Assembly (NCBI RefSeq): GCF_900199375.1
Contig: NZ_LT900217.1
Location: 682,001 to 746,000, forward strand
Direction: 5' to 3'
DNA from: Gordonibacter urolithinfaciens
GTDB lineage: Bacteria; Actinomycetota; Coriobacteriia; Coriobacteriales; Eggerthellaceae
Length of the DNA stretch: 64,000 nucleotides
The first letter of the stretch is position 1; every line of letters starts with the position of its first letter. The notes under the pieces are model-generated. The model was not told the origin of the DNA. It saw only the letters and a program-made list of their open reading frames with translations, and did not search any database. Made by a program: the position numbers and the translations under genes. This document shows positions 1 through 9,205 of this stretch, piece by piece.

Positions 1-176
1 GCGAGCCGAGCCTGTCCGCCTGCCCCGACTGCGGCGCAGCGCTGCCCGCGGGACCGTCGGCACCGGGCGCCCCGGGAGCGGCCGCCCCGGGAGCGCCCGG
101 TGCTCCCGGGGCGCCGGCGGCGCCGGGGGCTCCCAAGCCGCCCGCCGTGCCCGGGAAGGCGCCGGGGCAGAACTAG
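1..176 (+). CDS. C-terminal part of a zinc-ribbon protein with a Gly-Ala-Pro repeat tail (5' truncated by the window)
   Basis: The frame is open from the window edge to a TAG at 174-176. It reads a CPDCG half zinc ribbon followed by about 40 residues built from PGAPGA-type triplets and a final PPAVPGKAPGQN. The full-length paralogue on the minus strand at 53208-53447 has the same plan: CxxCG ... CxxCG, then a collagen-like Gly-Ala-Pro tail. The missing N-terminus therefore probably holds the first CxxC pair. The function is unknown; the zinc ribbon suggests a protein- or nucleic-acid-binding adaptor with a flexible tail. The reading frame and relationship are clear, the role is not. Confidence 0.7.
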   Translation, partial: EPSLSACPDCGAALPAGPSAPGAPGAAAPGAPGAPGAPAAPGAPKPPAVPGKAPGQN

Positions 177-270
177 CCTGCGGGCGCCCCGGCCAGCCGG
201 GGAGGCGCGAGCTAGCGCAGGGTGCGGCCGCAAGCGGCCGCACGGGGAATCGACCAGCAAGGAGAGGAAC

Positions 271-1509
271 ATGGGAGAGAAAAGCAAGACCGGCAACGCC
301 TGGGTGAACTTCATCCTCATCTTCGTCATGGGGGCCATCTTCGCCATCGGGTTCTTCAAGGTGCCGCCCGCCATGGGCAGCCTCATGGAGTACTTCCAGT
401 GCGGCCTGGGCGAGGCGGGCTGGTTCATGTCGGCGTGCTCCGTGGCCGGCACCGTCATCGCGTTCGCAACCGGCGCCATCCAGACGAAGATCGGGCCGAA
501 GGGCATGCTCATCGCCGCGCTGGTGTGCATGGCGCTCGACTCGCTCGTGGGCGTGCTCGCCCCGAACGTCGAGGTGTTCATCGCATCGCGCTTCATCGGC
601 GGCCTGGGCAACGGCTTTCTGGCCACGGCCGGCCCCACGCTCATCGCGCTCTTGTTCAAGGATCCCGCCAAGCGCGGCCTGCCGAACTCCATCTGGGCCT
701 GCTGGACGGCGGCCGGATCGCTCATCATGCTGAACTCCTATGCGTTCATCTTGGGCGCCACCGGCAGCTGGCAGGGCGTGTGGTGGGTGTGCCTGGCCAT
801 CGTGGTGGTTGGCCTCGTGCTCACCGTGTTCGGCATCCACGTCGACCATGCCGAGGAGATGCAGATGGTGGCCGCCGGCGGCGACGTCAAGCCGTGGGCC
901 GGCCTCACGTCCCTGAACTCGTGGCTGCTCGTGATCGTGTTCGCCTGCTTCGCGTTCATCTTCTCGGTATGGTCGGCCATGGCGCCCACCTACCTGCAGA
1001 CGCCGCTCGTGGGCATGGACATGGCCGCTGCGAACTCCGTGTCGTCCATCACCACCGTCACCGGCATCGTGGGCTCGCTCATCATCGGCGTGGTGCTCAC
1101 GAAGGTGAGGAACCAGCCGCTCGTGCTCGTGGGCACCATGGTGCTCTGCACCGTGGCCGGCGTGATCCAGTTCGTGTTCACCGGCCAGGCGGCGATCATC
1201 GTGGTGGCCGTGCTCGTGGGCCTGTTCACGAACATCGTGCCGCCCGCGCTGTTCTCGAACGCGCAGTGGGCCGCGAAGACCCCGGCCGGCGTGGCGCTGG
1301 TCATGGCCGCGCTGCCCATCGGCTCGAACTTCGGCGGCATCCCCGCCGCCCCCATCGCCGGCGCCATCGTGGAGTCCACGGGCAGCTGGGCCATGGTGGC
1401 CGTGCCGCTGGGCATCGTGGGCGCCGTCGGACTGGTGTGCGCCGTCGTGTTCATGGCACGCTGCGGCAAGTACGCGGTGGGCGCCGCGAAGGCCGAGGAC
1501 GCGCAGTAG
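271..1509 (+). CDS. MFS transporter
   Basis: A 412-residue integral membrane protein with about twelve hydrophobic segments. It has the MFS loop 2-3 region (QTKIGPKG) and a second half beginning near the hydrophilic stretch around DHAEEMQM. The ATG at 271 is preceded by AAGGAGAGG at the right distance; an in-frame ATG at 100 lies inside GC-rich sequence without a ribosome site and was not used. No substrate-specific motif is recognised. Like the other MFS genes here it is likely an importer or exporter of an organic acid or aromatic compound. It stands alone, followed by a strong terminator, upstream of a PucR-type regulator on the same strand. Confidence 0.85.
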   Translation: MGEKSKTGNAWVNFILIFVMGAIFAIGFFKVPPAMGSLMEYFQCGLGEAGWFMSACSVAGTVIAFATGAIQTKIGPKGMLIAALVCMALDSLVGVLAPNVEVFIASRFIGGLGNGFLATAGPTLIALLFKDPAKRGLPNSIWACWTAAGSLIMLNSYAFILGATGSWQGVWWVCLAIVVVGLVLTVFGIHVDHAEEMQMVAAGGDVKPWAGLTSLNSWLLVIVFACFAFIFSVWSAMAPTYLQTPLVGMDMAAANSVSSITTVTGIVGSLIIGVVLTKVRNQPLVLVGTMVLCTVAGVIQFVFTGQAAIIVVAVLVGLFTNIVPPALFSNAQWAAKTPAGVALVMAALPIGSNFGGIPAAPIAGAIVESTGSWAMVAVPLGIVGAVGLVCAVVFMARCGKYAVGAAKAEDAQ

Positions 1510-1606
1510 GGCGACGGGCACCGGGGAGGCGCGAGACGCCCCTTCCATCCCCGACGTTTCGCGGGCCCCGGCGCCTCCCCTGGACGCCGCAACCGCCGAA
1601 ACCAGA

Positions 1607-1635
1607 GCGGGCCGCAGGTTCAACCTGCGGCCCGC
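1607..1635 (+). terminator. Strong hairpin after the first MFS gene
   Basis: Near-perfect inverted repeat: GCGGGCCGCAGG pairs with CCTGCGGCCCGC around a TTCAA loop, about 100 bases after the MFS stop. The 3' side is only moderately T-rich (TTGCGTTGGG), so termination efficiency is uncertain. Confidence 0.65.
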
Positions 1636-1727
1636 TTGCGTTGGGGGGGGGCTCGCGCGCCGGGACACTCCTTCGCTCGGCGGCACGCTCCGGGTAGCAT
1701 CGCTGTCGGCAGGCTTGGACTCCTTGG

Positions 1728-1733
1728 TATAAT
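1728..1733 (+). promoter_or_regulatory. -10 box of the PucR-type regulator gene
   Basis: A perfect TATAAT follows CTTGG, about 34 bases before the chosen ATG at 1767. No good -35 is seen at 17 bases (around TGTCGG), so the promoter may be weak or activator-dependent. Its position argues against the in-frame ATG at 1734, which would overlap the -10 element. Confidence 0.5.
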
Positions 1734-1766
1734 ATGGCAAACACGTTTTCCCGCGAAAGGCCGTCC

Positions 1767-3371
1767 ATGAAGCTAAGCCTTCACACCATCGAGCACGAGC
1801 TGGGAGCTGCGGTCGCAGGTTCGAGCATCGCGTCGGACGCCTGCGAGCCAGCACTCGAGTACCCGGCCCTCTTCAACGAGAGCGAGCACCGACTCTTCGA
1901 GCACATCGCGTACGTGGCCTCGTCGGACGATATCGACGCGTCGAAGGAGAAGATCAGGCGCCAGCTGAGTCGCAACCCCCATCTCACCCTTGCGTTCATA
2001 TGCCTGGGCGAACCGCCGGCGTTCTGCCTCGAGGCGAAAAACTGCGATGTCCTCTGGGTCGACGACAGGCAAAACGAGAGCAGGGCGTTCAACGCCGTCC
2101 AAGAGGCGTTCCAGAGGTTCAATGCCTGGGAGCGCGAGCTCGGCATGATCGTGGAGCAGGGCGGCGAGCTGCCTGGGCTCGTGAACGCGAGCCTGAAGGT
2201 ATTCAAGAACGACATTTGCATCACCGACCCGTTCAGCCGTGTGCTCGCGCATCGCGTGTTCCGAAATGTCCGTTTCCCTCGCGAGCAGACCGACCTCATA
2301 AAGGAGGGAGCGTACCTTCCGAAGGGCATGCTCTTCGACGGCGTACGCGACGAGCAGGACGGCGAGAACTTCACCTCCCCGCTTCCCACCTTCTCCACCA
2401 TGCAGGCGTTCGACTGCACGGTGCTCCGGTCGACCATCGGGCTGTCGCCCGAGTACGCCATCGTGTTGTCCATCCATCCCAACTTCCAACCGGTCGGCAA
2501 GAAGGACTGCGCCCCGGCGCTCACGCTGGCGTCCGCCATAGAGAGGCTCTACCGGGCGAGCAGCGCAACCGGTGGAAGCCGGCCGTTCATCAACGCGCAT
2601 TCCTCGCTGAAGTCGCTCATCTTGGGCCGCCAAGTCTCCGACGCCGACCTCGTACAGAGCGCGATAGCGCAGGGATGGAGCCAGGATGCCGACGAGTACC
2701 AGTGCCTCTGCATCGATTTCGCCTCTTCCCTGCAGGTTCAGGACTGCTGCTTCATGCGACCCTACGCCGCGGTGTGCAGCCGGCTGCAAGCCACGTTCGA
2801 CTGCGTCGCCTTCGTCGTGGAGAACCGCATAGTCGCTGCGCTGAACCGTTCGCGCATGGGGATGGAGGACGATCGGCTCGCCAACGACCTCGGACGCTTC
2901 GCCGAGGACCATCACCTTATCATCGGCTCGAGCGCTCCTTACCTTGGTCTGCGCAACCTGCGCGACAGCTACCGCCAGGCATTCGCCGCCCTGCGCATGG
3001 GCTACGTGGGCGGCAGCGAAGAACTCGTGCCCTTCCCTGCCCATGCACTGGAAATAGGCATGAACTTCATCATGAAGGAGATGGCGCCCGAGCGCTTCTG
3101 CCCGAAGGAGCTGCTCGAGCTCGCCCAGCAAGACCATGACCTGTTCGTCGCGCTCAAAACGTACCTGCTGTCGAACTGCAATTCAAGCGAGGCAGGCAAG
3201 CGCCTCTCCCTGCAGCGCAACAGCTTCGTCTACCGCTTGGAGAAAGCCCGCAGGCTGCTGGGACTCGACTTGGATGATCCCGACACACGACTCTTGCTGC
3301 TTATATCGTTCAAGCTCATCGACCTGTATGGCCTGTCCAACATCGAGCCCCTCGCGCAACCGAGGAGCTGA
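1767..3371 (+). CDS. PucR/CdaR-type transcriptional regulator
   Basis: A 534-residue cytoplasmic regulator. The C-terminal 60 or so residues carry the PucR helix-turn-helix: NCNSSEAGKRLSLQRNSFVYR followed by LEKARRLLGLDLDDPDTR, the signature of PucR and CdaR proteins. The long N-terminal part has no transmembrane segments and should be the ligand-sensing region. The start at 1767 is chosen because GAAAGG lies just upstream and a TATAAT at 1728 would overlap the alternative ATG at 1734. It may control the MFS gene upstream or convergent operon A; PucR-family proteins usually activate catabolic genes. It meets the isomerase gene of operon A tail to tail with a 12-base gap. Confidence 0.8.
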   Translation: MKLSLHTIEHELGAAVAGSSIASDACEPALEYPALFNESEHRLFEHIAYVASSDDIDASKEKIRRQLSRNPHLTLAFICLGEPPAFCLEAKNCDVLWVDDRQNESRAFNAVQEAFQRFNAWERELGMIVEQGGELPGLVNASLKVFKNDICITDPFSRVLAHRVFRNVRFPREQTDLIKEGAYLPKGMLFDGVRDEQDGENFTSPLPTFSTMQAFDCTVLRSTIGLSPEYAIVLSIHPNFQPVGKKDCAPALTLASAIERLYRASSATGGSRPFINAHSSLKSLILGRQVSDADLVQSAIAQGWSQDADEYQCLCIDFASSLQVQDCCFMRPYAAVCSRLQATFDCVAFVVENRIVAALNRSRMGMEDDRLANDLGRFAEDHHLIIGSSAPYLGLRNLRDSYRQAFAALRMGYVGGSEELVPFPAHALEIGMNFIMKEMAPERFCPKELLELAQQDHDLFVALKTYLLSNCNSSEAGKRLSLQRNSFVYRLEKARRLLGLDLDDPDTRLLLLISFKLIDLYGLSNIEPLAQPRS

Positions 3372-3383
3372 GCGCACCGCACC

Positions 3384-3812
3384 TCATTCCCGCTCGCCCA
3401 CAAGCTCGATGTCGAACGCCAGCTCCTTGCCGGCCAGCGGATGGTTGAAGTCGACGCGCGCCATGCCCTCGCGCACCTCGAGCACTTTGGCCGGAAAGCG
3501 CAGCCCCTCTTCGGTGACGAAATAGAAGAGCCTGCCCACCTCGATGTCCTTCGCGTTGGGAATGGCGTACATAGGCGCCAGCTCCACTTTCTCCTCGATG
3601 CGCTCCCCGAAGGCATCGCATGCGGGCATGACGACGTGCCGGGACTCGCCCACCTCCATGGACGCCACAGCCTCGTCGAACCCATGGATGACCTCACCCG
3701 AGCCCACGACGAACTCCAGTGGTTCCTTGCCCTCGGTGCTGTCGAACACCGTCCCGTCCGCCAGCGTGCCGCGGTAGCGGACCCGAGCGGTCTTGCCATA
3801 GCTCGTCATCAT
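3384..3812 (-). CDS. FKBP-type peptidyl-prolyl isomerase, SlyD-like (operon A)
   Basis: A 142-residue FKBP-fold protein with VRYRGTLADGTVFDST at the N-terminus, GSGEVIHGFDEAVASM in the middle and the SlyD hallmark DFNHPLAGKELAFDIEL at the C-terminus. The middle of the domain holds an insert-in-flap region, as in SlyD. The His-rich metal-binding tail of enterobacterial SlyD is absent. The start is ATG at 3812 (a second ATG follows at 3809), preceded by AAGGAG. It is the last gene of operon A, 89 bases after the Fe-S subunit, which suggests it folds or matures the Mo/Fe-S pair; that role is inferred from position only. Confidence 0.8.
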   Translation of the reverse strand: MMTSYGKTARVRYRGTLADGTVFDSTEGKEPLEFVVGSGEVIHGFDEAVASMEVGESRHVVMPACDAFGERIEEKVELAPMYAIPNAKDIEVGRLFYFVTEEGLRFPAKVLEVREGMARVDFNHPLAGKELAFDIELVGERE

Positions 3813-3901
3813 GCGCTCCTTATCGCGAGGAGGGACCGGCCTTCGCACGTCTCGCTGCTTCCGGTCCCTCGGCTTTCCTTCCTTGCGCCCTTCGAAAGAC
3901 G

Positions 3902-4261
3902 CTAGCAGACCGTGCCCGCCTTCGGCACGAAGACGGCGAACTTGGTCGAACCATCGAAGTTGCGCACGAGCTCGTCGACGGGGCCATAGCGCATGGCAAG
4001 GCTCTGACAGTGCTTCACGCACAACGGCTTCTTGCCCTTGGCGGTGCGCTCGGCGCACAGGTTGCACTGGTCGGTGGGCACCGGGACGAAATCGTACTGG
4101 TACGCATCACCGTCGATCTGCCAAGGTCCGATCTTCTGTATCTTGATTCCCCAGCGGTCGACCGGCAAGCCGTGCTCCATCTGGCACGAAACCTCGCACG
4201 AATGGCAGCCCGTGCAGAACTCGTAGTTGATCAGCAGGCCGTATGCCTTGTCGTCAGCCAT
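3902..4261 (-). CDS. Two-cluster 4Fe-4S electron-transfer subunit (operon A)
   Basis: A 119-residue ferredoxin-like subunit. Cysteines at 16, 19, 22 and 26 (CTGCHSCEVSC) and at 66, 69, 81 and 85 (CNLC ... CVKHC) match motifs I and IV of the DmsB/NrfC family, so two [4Fe-4S] clusters are expected. The middle motifs II and III found in larger family members are missing. The start codon directly abuts the stop of the large Mo subunit (4262), so translation is probably coupled. It would pass electrons to the Mo subunit in the cytoplasm. No signal peptide is present. Confidence 0.88.
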   Translation of the reverse strand: MADDKAYGLLINYEFCTGCHSCEVSCQMEHGLPVDRWGIKIQKIGPWQIDGDAYQYDFVPVPTDQCNLCAERTAKGKKPLCVKHCQSLAMRYGPVDELVRNFDGSTKFAVFVPKAGTVC

Positions 4262-6670
4262 TTACACCAGCTCCTCGTTCATCGCGAAACGCTTCGCGAT
4301 CTCGTCCATGTCGGTATCGCCAATAGCCTCGTCCGGCGCGCATTTGCGCACGCGGCACATATGCGACTTGCAGTTGTTTCCAAACCCGCTCTCCCCGCAA
4401 CCCGCCTCCACGATGACGTTCGGGTTGGAGAGGTACGTGCCGTAGCAACCGCCGCCCTCGTCCTCGGGGTTCTTCTCGGGGAACCACCATGCGTGGTCGA
4501 GCGAGATGGTAGACGGGTCGAGCACGGGCGAGACGTTGGCCTTGAGCTGCACGCGCCCTAGATGGTTCTCGATCCAGCACCAGTCGCCCTGCCCGATGCC
4601 GTACTCCTCGGCAGTCTCGGGCGCTATCTCGAACTCAGGGTTCGGATGCAGTGCGCGCAGATGCGGGATCTGGCGGTGCTCCGAATGGAACGAGGCCCAT
4701 TGGCGCGCGCCCGTGGTCATGATGAGCGGATAACGGGAAAGGTAGTCGTCCTTGTCGAAACGCTCGGGCACCTGGTTGGGACTGTAGGGTGGCTCGGCGT
4801 AGTGCGGGACCGGACGCTGCCCCCATTGCCCGAAGAGCGTCGAGTACAGCTCAATGCGGCCGGTGGGCGTGTTGAACCCGGGCTTTCCATCGGGGCGCTG
4901 CTCGCCCGTGCGGAACTTCTCGTAATGGTACTCGGGATAGATCCAGTTCTCGGCACGCGCCTCCTCGAATGTCATGCCCGTTTCCTTCATGGTGAAGGTG
5001 AAGAACTCCTCGAGCGTCTCGCCCGGCCACATCTCGGCATTCCATTGGCGTCCGAGCTCCCAGCAAATCTCCATGTCGGACTTGCTCTCACCAAGCGCCT
5101 CGCAGGCCTTGTTCGTGGTCTGCACGTGGTAGTAGATCGAGCGTATGCCGTTGCGCTCGGGATACATGCATACGGGCAGGAACACGTCGCAGCACGCCTG
5201 GGCAGTCGGGGTCATGAACGGATCGACCATGACATTGAACTCTGCGTTCTTGTAAGCCTGCTCCATGCGCGTGTTCGGCTCCTGCGCCGTGCAGGAGAGC
5301 GGATTCGTGGATTGTATCCAGTTGGCGCGGATCTTGTAGGGACGGCTCGTGAGCATCTGGTCGACCGTCATGTCAGCTTGCGTGAGCACCACGCCGGAAT
5401 ACTTCAGCGCGGGGAAATCCTCGCCTCCGATACGCTGCCGCTGCTCTTCGGGTGTCAGGCACTCGGCCGGATCGGGAGGGTTCCACGTTTGGATATTGAA
5501 GGGCTGGTGCACCGTCACCATGCCGCCGGGGATGTCGATCTGCCCGGTGATGGACCACAGGTCGATGACGGCGGCCGACCCGGCAAGGCACTCCATGGTC
5601 ATGTCGAGCGCAAGGCCCCACTGCACGGCCGTGGGCTTCTCGGCCATCATGCGCGCGGCTTGGGCGATCTTATCCTCGGGCAGCCACGTGACCTCCGCCG
5701 CGCGCTCGAGCGTCCATCCGCGCGTCGCCTCGTAGTACTCCTCGAAGCCGTAGCACCACCGCTCCACGAACTCGTGGTCGTAGAGGTCCTCCTCCACGAT
5801 GAACTTCCCCATGGCGAGCGCGAGCGCGGCATCGGTGCCGCATCGGATCTGCAGCCAGAGGTCGGCGCGTGCGGCGAGCCACGTGAGCTTGGGATCGATG
5901 ACCACGAGCTTGCTGCCGCGCTTCATGCAGTCCACGATCCAATGGCCCAGGTTGCCGTCGGCGTTTGACACGAGCGGGTTGTTGCCCCAGATGAATATGT
6001 TCTTGGGCGGCACCCAGCCTTCGTGGTCGTAACGGTCGTAGTGGTTCTGCGAGCAGTCGGGAACCGTATAGGTCCCCATGAGCACGTTGGAAGCGCCCAC
6101 GCGCGGCACGTAGCAGCTGTTGCCCGACAGCATGTAGGCGTACTGAACGGAGCCGAACGCGTACTGCAGGCGCGTCATGTAGGGCGCGGTTCCGCGGCCG
6201 GTGCCCAAATGGAACACGACGGCCTTTGCGCCAGACTCGGCCTTGATGGCATCGAACTTCTCCTTGATGAGGGCGTAGGCCTCGTCCCAGGTGATGCGCT
6301 CCCACTTGTCGGCCTTTCCGCGGTCCCGCGGGTCGCGTCGCATGGGGTAGAGCACGCGATCCGGGTGGTACACGGCCTCCTTGAGCGCGATGCAGCGAGC
6401 GCAGAGGCGGCCTTGGTAATAGGGGCTCTCCTCGTCGCCTTCCACCTTGACGAACGCGCCGGTCTCCTTGTCGGTATAGACGATGACGCCGCAGCCATCA
6501 TGGCAACCGGGTGCCGCCCACGCCCCCGTGCGCGTGGCTACCAGGCCGTCCTCCTCCCACTGCCAAGGCAGGTCGCCCCCGGTGTACTTGACCGGAGGCT
6601 CGCGGAAGAAGTCAGGGCGCACCTCGTTGGTCCCACCCTGCTCGACTTCCATGTCGATGCGTTTTACCAT
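4262..6670 (-). CDS. Molybdopterin-dependent oxidoreductase large subunit A (bis-MGD, acetylene hydratase/catechol dehydroxylase-like)
   Basis: An 802-residue member of the DMSO-reductase superfamily. The N-terminal cluster region has C56 and C60 (PGCHDGCG) and C90/C93 (GRLCARC). The molybdopterin domain begins at KWERITWDEA (about 122-131). The predicted Mo-ligand cysteine is C186 in LSGNSCYVPR, the position of Cys141 in acetylene hydratase. The C-terminal cofactor-binding domain includes YPLIMTTGAR and SFHSEHRQIPHLR. No Tat signal is visible, so it should be cytoplasmic. The start at 6670 follows GAGGAGCGAGGA. It heads operon A, divergent from operon B. The substrate is unknown; reductive dehydroxylation or hydration of an aromatic or organic compound is the family precedent. 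Confidence 0.85.
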   Translation of the reverse strand: MVKRIDMEVEQGGTNEVRPDFFREPPVKYTGGDLPWQWEEDGLVATRTGAWAAPGCHDGCGVIVYTDKETGAFVKVEGDEESPYYQGRLCARCIALKEAVYHPDRVLYPMRRDPRDRGKADKWERITWDEAYALIKEKFDAIKAESGAKAVVFHLGTGRGTAPYMTRLQYAFGSVQYAYMLSGNSCYVPRVGASNVLMGTYTVPDCSQNHYDRYDHEGWVPPKNIFIWGNNPLVSNADGNLGHWIVDCMKRGSKLVVIDPKLTWLAARADLWLQIRCGTDAALALAMGKFIVEEDLYDHEFVERWCYGFEEYYEATRGWTLERAAEVTWLPEDKIAQAARMMAEKPTAVQWGLALDMTMECLAGSAAVIDLWSITGQIDIPGGMVTVHQPFNIQTWNPPDPAECLTPEEQRQRIGGEDFPALKYSGVVLTQADMTVDQMLTSRPYKIRANWIQSTNPLSCTAQEPNTRMEQAYKNAEFNVMVDPFMTPTAQACCDVFLPVCMYPERNGIRSIYYHVQTTNKACEALGESKSDMEICWELGRQWNAEMWPGETLEEFFTFTMKETGMTFEEARAENWIYPEYHYEKFRTGEQRPDGKPGFNTPTGRIELYSTLFGQWGQRPVPHYAEPPYSPNQVPERFDKDDYLSRYPLIMTTGARQWASFHSEHRQIPHLRALHPNPEFEIAPETAEEYGIGQGDWCWIENHLGRVQLKANVSPVLDPSTISLDHAWWFPEKNPEDEGGGCYGTYLSNPNVIVEAGCGESGFGNNCKSHMCRVRKCAPDEAIGDTDMDEIAKRFAMNEELV

Positions 6671-6756
6671 TCCTCGCTCCTCTCGATGAGCCCGTCCTGC
6701 CAAGGGCGCGCCCCCAACGCCCGAAGGCGCGAAGAGGGCTTGCCCTTCCGCTGCGG

Positions 6757-6780
6757 AGAATACGGGTAAAAAAGTAAGTT
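6757..6780 (-). promoter_or_regulatory. Operon A promoter with AACTTACTT box
   Basis: On the minus strand AACTTACTT (6780-6772), nine bases, then TATTCT (6762-6757) as -10. The same box, spacing and -10 form occur upstream of operon B, the MFS gene at 9718 and the transhydroxylase operon. There is no TTGACA-like -35, so control by a shared regulator is likely. Confidence 0.65.
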
Positions 6781-6847
6781 CTGAAGGGACGAGAGGCTGT
6801 TTCGGAGTGCTGTTTCACTGTCACGCCCCGAGTCGCAGGCTCTGGGA

Positions 6848-6871
6848 AACTTACTTGCCCCTCCGTACTAT
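6848..6871 (+). promoter_or_regulatory. Operon B promoter with AACTTACTT box
   Basis: AACTTACTT at 6848-6856, a nine-base gap, then TACTAT at 6866-6871, 35 bases before the ATG of large subunit B. It lies in the 236-base divergent region together with the oppositely oriented copy that serves operon A. Confidence 0.7.
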
Positions 6872-6906
6872 GGCCTGATCGTCCCCCAACAAGAGAGGAG
6901 CATGAA

Positions 6907-9195
6907 ATGGCATTCCATTTCAAGGACAATCCCGCGCCCAAGAAAACCGTCCTCGAGGACGGTACGGAGGTCATCCGCACCTGCGCCTGGTCGCCGCCGG
7001 GCTGCCATGCGGTGGGCTGCGGCATTCGCCTGTTCGTGAAGGACGGCGAGCTGGTAAAGGTGGAGGGAGATCCCGACCACCAGCTGACACAGGGGCGGCT
7101 CTGTCCCCGCTGCCTGGCGCTCAAGGAGGCCGTGTACCACCCCGACCGTATCCGCTATCCCATGAAGCGAGCCCGCGAGGACCGAGGCCTTGACAAATGG
7201 GAGCGCATCTCGTGGGACGAGGCCACCGACCTTATCGTCTCCAAGACGGAGGACATCCGCGCCCGTTACGGCTCGGAGGCTATCTGCGTGTACATGGGTA
7301 CGGGTCGCGAGGCCGTGCGCTACGGCTTCACGCTCTCGTCGAAGGTGCTGCGCACGCCCAACAACTGCTACGCCCAGTCCGGCTGGTCCTGCATGGGCCC
7401 GCGCCAAACGGCCATGACCATGATGCTGGGAAGCGCCTACATCGAGCTCGACTACGGAGGCGGGTACGTCGATGTGTGGAACGACCCCGCATTCGTGGTT
7501 CCCGACTACGTTTTCTGCCTGGGCAAGGAGCCGCTCAAGTCGAACCCGGACGGCCTGTGGGGCCATGCCCTCATCGAGCTCATGAAGCGCGGCAGCAAGC
7601 TTATCATGGCAGACCCGCGCGTGAACTGGCTGGCCACACGCGCCGACCAGGTGCTGCAGGTGCTGCCCGGCACCGATGCGGCGCTGTGCCTGGCCATTCT
7701 CAACGTGCTAGTCGACGAGGACCTCGTGGACCACGACTTCATCGAGAAGTGGTGCTACGGCTATGACGAGCTGGTCGAGCGCGTGCAGGGGTATACACCC
7801 GAGTTCGCTGCCGCAACCTGCGGCATCTCGGCAGACGACATTCGCACGTGCGCCCGAAAGCTCGGATACGACGGCGTGCATCATTGGAGCCTACTCATGG
7901 GCGTGGCAGTCGACCAGAACCCGAACGGCTGCCAGGTCACGCAGTGCCTCATCGCCATGGCCGCCATCACCGGCAATCTCGATGTGCCGGGCGGAACCGT
8001 GGTGGGCGTGCAGATGCAGTTCGAGATGACCGGAGCCACGGACTTCATGAGCGAAGAGCTCAAGAACAAGTGCATCGGCTGGGACGTCTACCCCATCGTC
8101 AAGGTCCTGCTGAACACCACCCATCCCGACATCACGCTCGAGGCGCTGGAGACAGGCCGACCCTACGAGTTGAAGATGGCCTGGCTCGACTCGACGAACC
8201 TGCTCTCCCCCACCTGCTCGGCCCAGCCCAAGCGGTGGCACGACGCGCTTATGAGAATGGAATTCACCGTGGCCAAGGAAATGTTCATGACCCCGACGGT
8301 CATGGCCTTGGCCGATGTGGTGCTGCCCCTGGCCACCTGGGCCGAGCACGACGGCATCGTCATGACGAACCAAGGCTGCCAGATGGGCATAGCCGGAGCC
8401 ATCAACAAGGGCCTGCAGGTGGGCGAGTGCAAATCCGACCTGGAAATGCTCATCCACTTCGGCAACGCTTTCTACGAGCGCGCCTATCACGAGGAGTACC
8501 CGTTCAGGACAGTGGAGGAGTACCTGGCCGACGACGTGGGCAAGATGGACACCACCTGGGAGGAGCTGTCCGAGAAGGTGGTGGCAACCAACGACATCGG
8601 CGGGTACCGGAAGCACGAACGCGGGCTCATCCGCGCCGACGGCCTGCCCGGCTTCCAGACCGCTACCGGCCGCGTTGAACTGTGGTCGACCGGCTATCAG
8701 TCGCTCGGCGACGACCCGCTGCCCTACTACTTCCCGCCCAAGCTGGGAGCCGAGGAACGTCCGGACCTGGCACGTGAGTACCCGCTCATGTGCACGACCG
8801 GCGCCCGTTACTTCGCCTCGTTCCACTCGGAGCATCGCCAGATACCCAGCTTGCGCCAGCTCACCCCCGAACCTTACCTGGAGATACATCCGGAGACGGC
8901 AGCGGCCCTCGGCATCAAGTCGGGTGACGAGGTGACGATCGAGAACCCCTGGGGCAGCGCGCACGAGAAAGCCAAGGTAACGCCCACCGTACGCAAGGAC
9001 GTGGTGGCGGCCGCCCACGGCTGGTGGTACCCCGAGGAAGACGGCGAGGAGCCGCACCTGTTCGGGGTGTGGAAGTCTAACGTGAACAGCCTTGTCCCCC
9101 ACCGCGTGCTCGGGAAAATGGGGTTCGGCGCCCCCTACAAGCAGGTGCCGGTGAAGGTGTACAAGACCCCGCACGAAGAATGCGTGCTCGGATAA
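6907..9195 (+). CDS. Molybdopterin-dependent oxidoreductase large subunit B
   Basis: A 762-residue bis-MGD enzyme. C26, C33 and C38 (CAWSPPGCHAVGCG) with C66/C69 (GRLCPRC) form the Fe-S region. KWERISWDEA (about 97-106) opens the molybdopterin domain. The predicted Mo-ligand cysteine is C162 in QSGWSCMGPR. TTGARYFASFHSEHRQIPSLR marks the C-terminal domain. No export signal is present. The ATG at 6907 is preceded by AGAGGAGC; an out-of-frame ATG lies at 6902. It forms a two-gene operon with its Fe-S partner, 10 bases downstream, ended by a strong hairpin. Same length as large subunit C, its likely closest relative in the window. Substrate unknown. Confidence 0.85.
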   Translation: MAFHFKDNPAPKKTVLEDGTEVIRTCAWSPPGCHAVGCGIRLFVKDGELVKVEGDPDHQLTQGRLCPRCLALKEAVYHPDRIRYPMKRAREDRGLDKWERISWDEATDLIVSKTEDIRARYGSEAICVYMGTGREAVRYGFTLSSKVLRTPNNCYAQSGWSCMGPRQTAMTMMLGSAYIELDYGGGYVDVWNDPAFVVPDYVFCLGKEPLKSNPDGLWGHALIELMKRGSKLIMADPRVNWLATRADQVLQVLPGTDAALCLAILNVLVDEDLVDHDFIEKWCYGYDELVERVQGYTPEFAAATCGISADDIRTCARKLGYDGVHHWSLLMGVAVDQNPNGCQVTQCLIAMAAITGNLDVPGGTVVGVQMQFEMTGATDFMSEELKNKCIGWDVYPIVKVLLNTTHPDITLEALETGRPYELKMAWLDSTNLLSPTCSAQPKRWHDALMRMEFTVAKEMFMTPTVMALADVVLPLATWAEHDGIVMTNQGCQMGIAGAINKGLQVGECKSDLEMLIHFGNAFYERAYHEEYPFRTVEEYLADDVGKMDTTWEELSEKVVATNDIGGYRKHERGLIRADGLPGFQTATGRVELWSTGYQSLGDDPLPYYFPPKLGAEERPDLAREYPLMCTTGARYFASFHSEHRQIPSLRQLTPEPYLEIHPETAAALGIKSGDEVTIENPWGSAHEKAKVTPTVRKDVVAAAHGWWYPEEDGEEPHLFGVWKSNVNSLVPHRVLGKMGFGAPYKQVPVKVYKTPHEECVLG

Positions 9196-9205
9196 GGAGG
9201 ACCCC

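Noticed and set aside
1-176. Repetitive PGA-coding DNA as a possible CRISPR or tandem-repeat array
   Set aside because: The repeat is a three-residue protein pattern with variable codons, without spacers.
222-1697. 491-residue overlapping frame in the first MFS gene
   Set aside because: Arg/His-rich shadow; the other frame has clear membrane segments and a ribosome site.
6907-9195. Tat-exported respiratory reductase
   Set aside because: No twin-arginine signal precedes the cluster motif in this or the other eight large subunits, and no NrfD/DmsC-type membrane anchor is encoded in the window.
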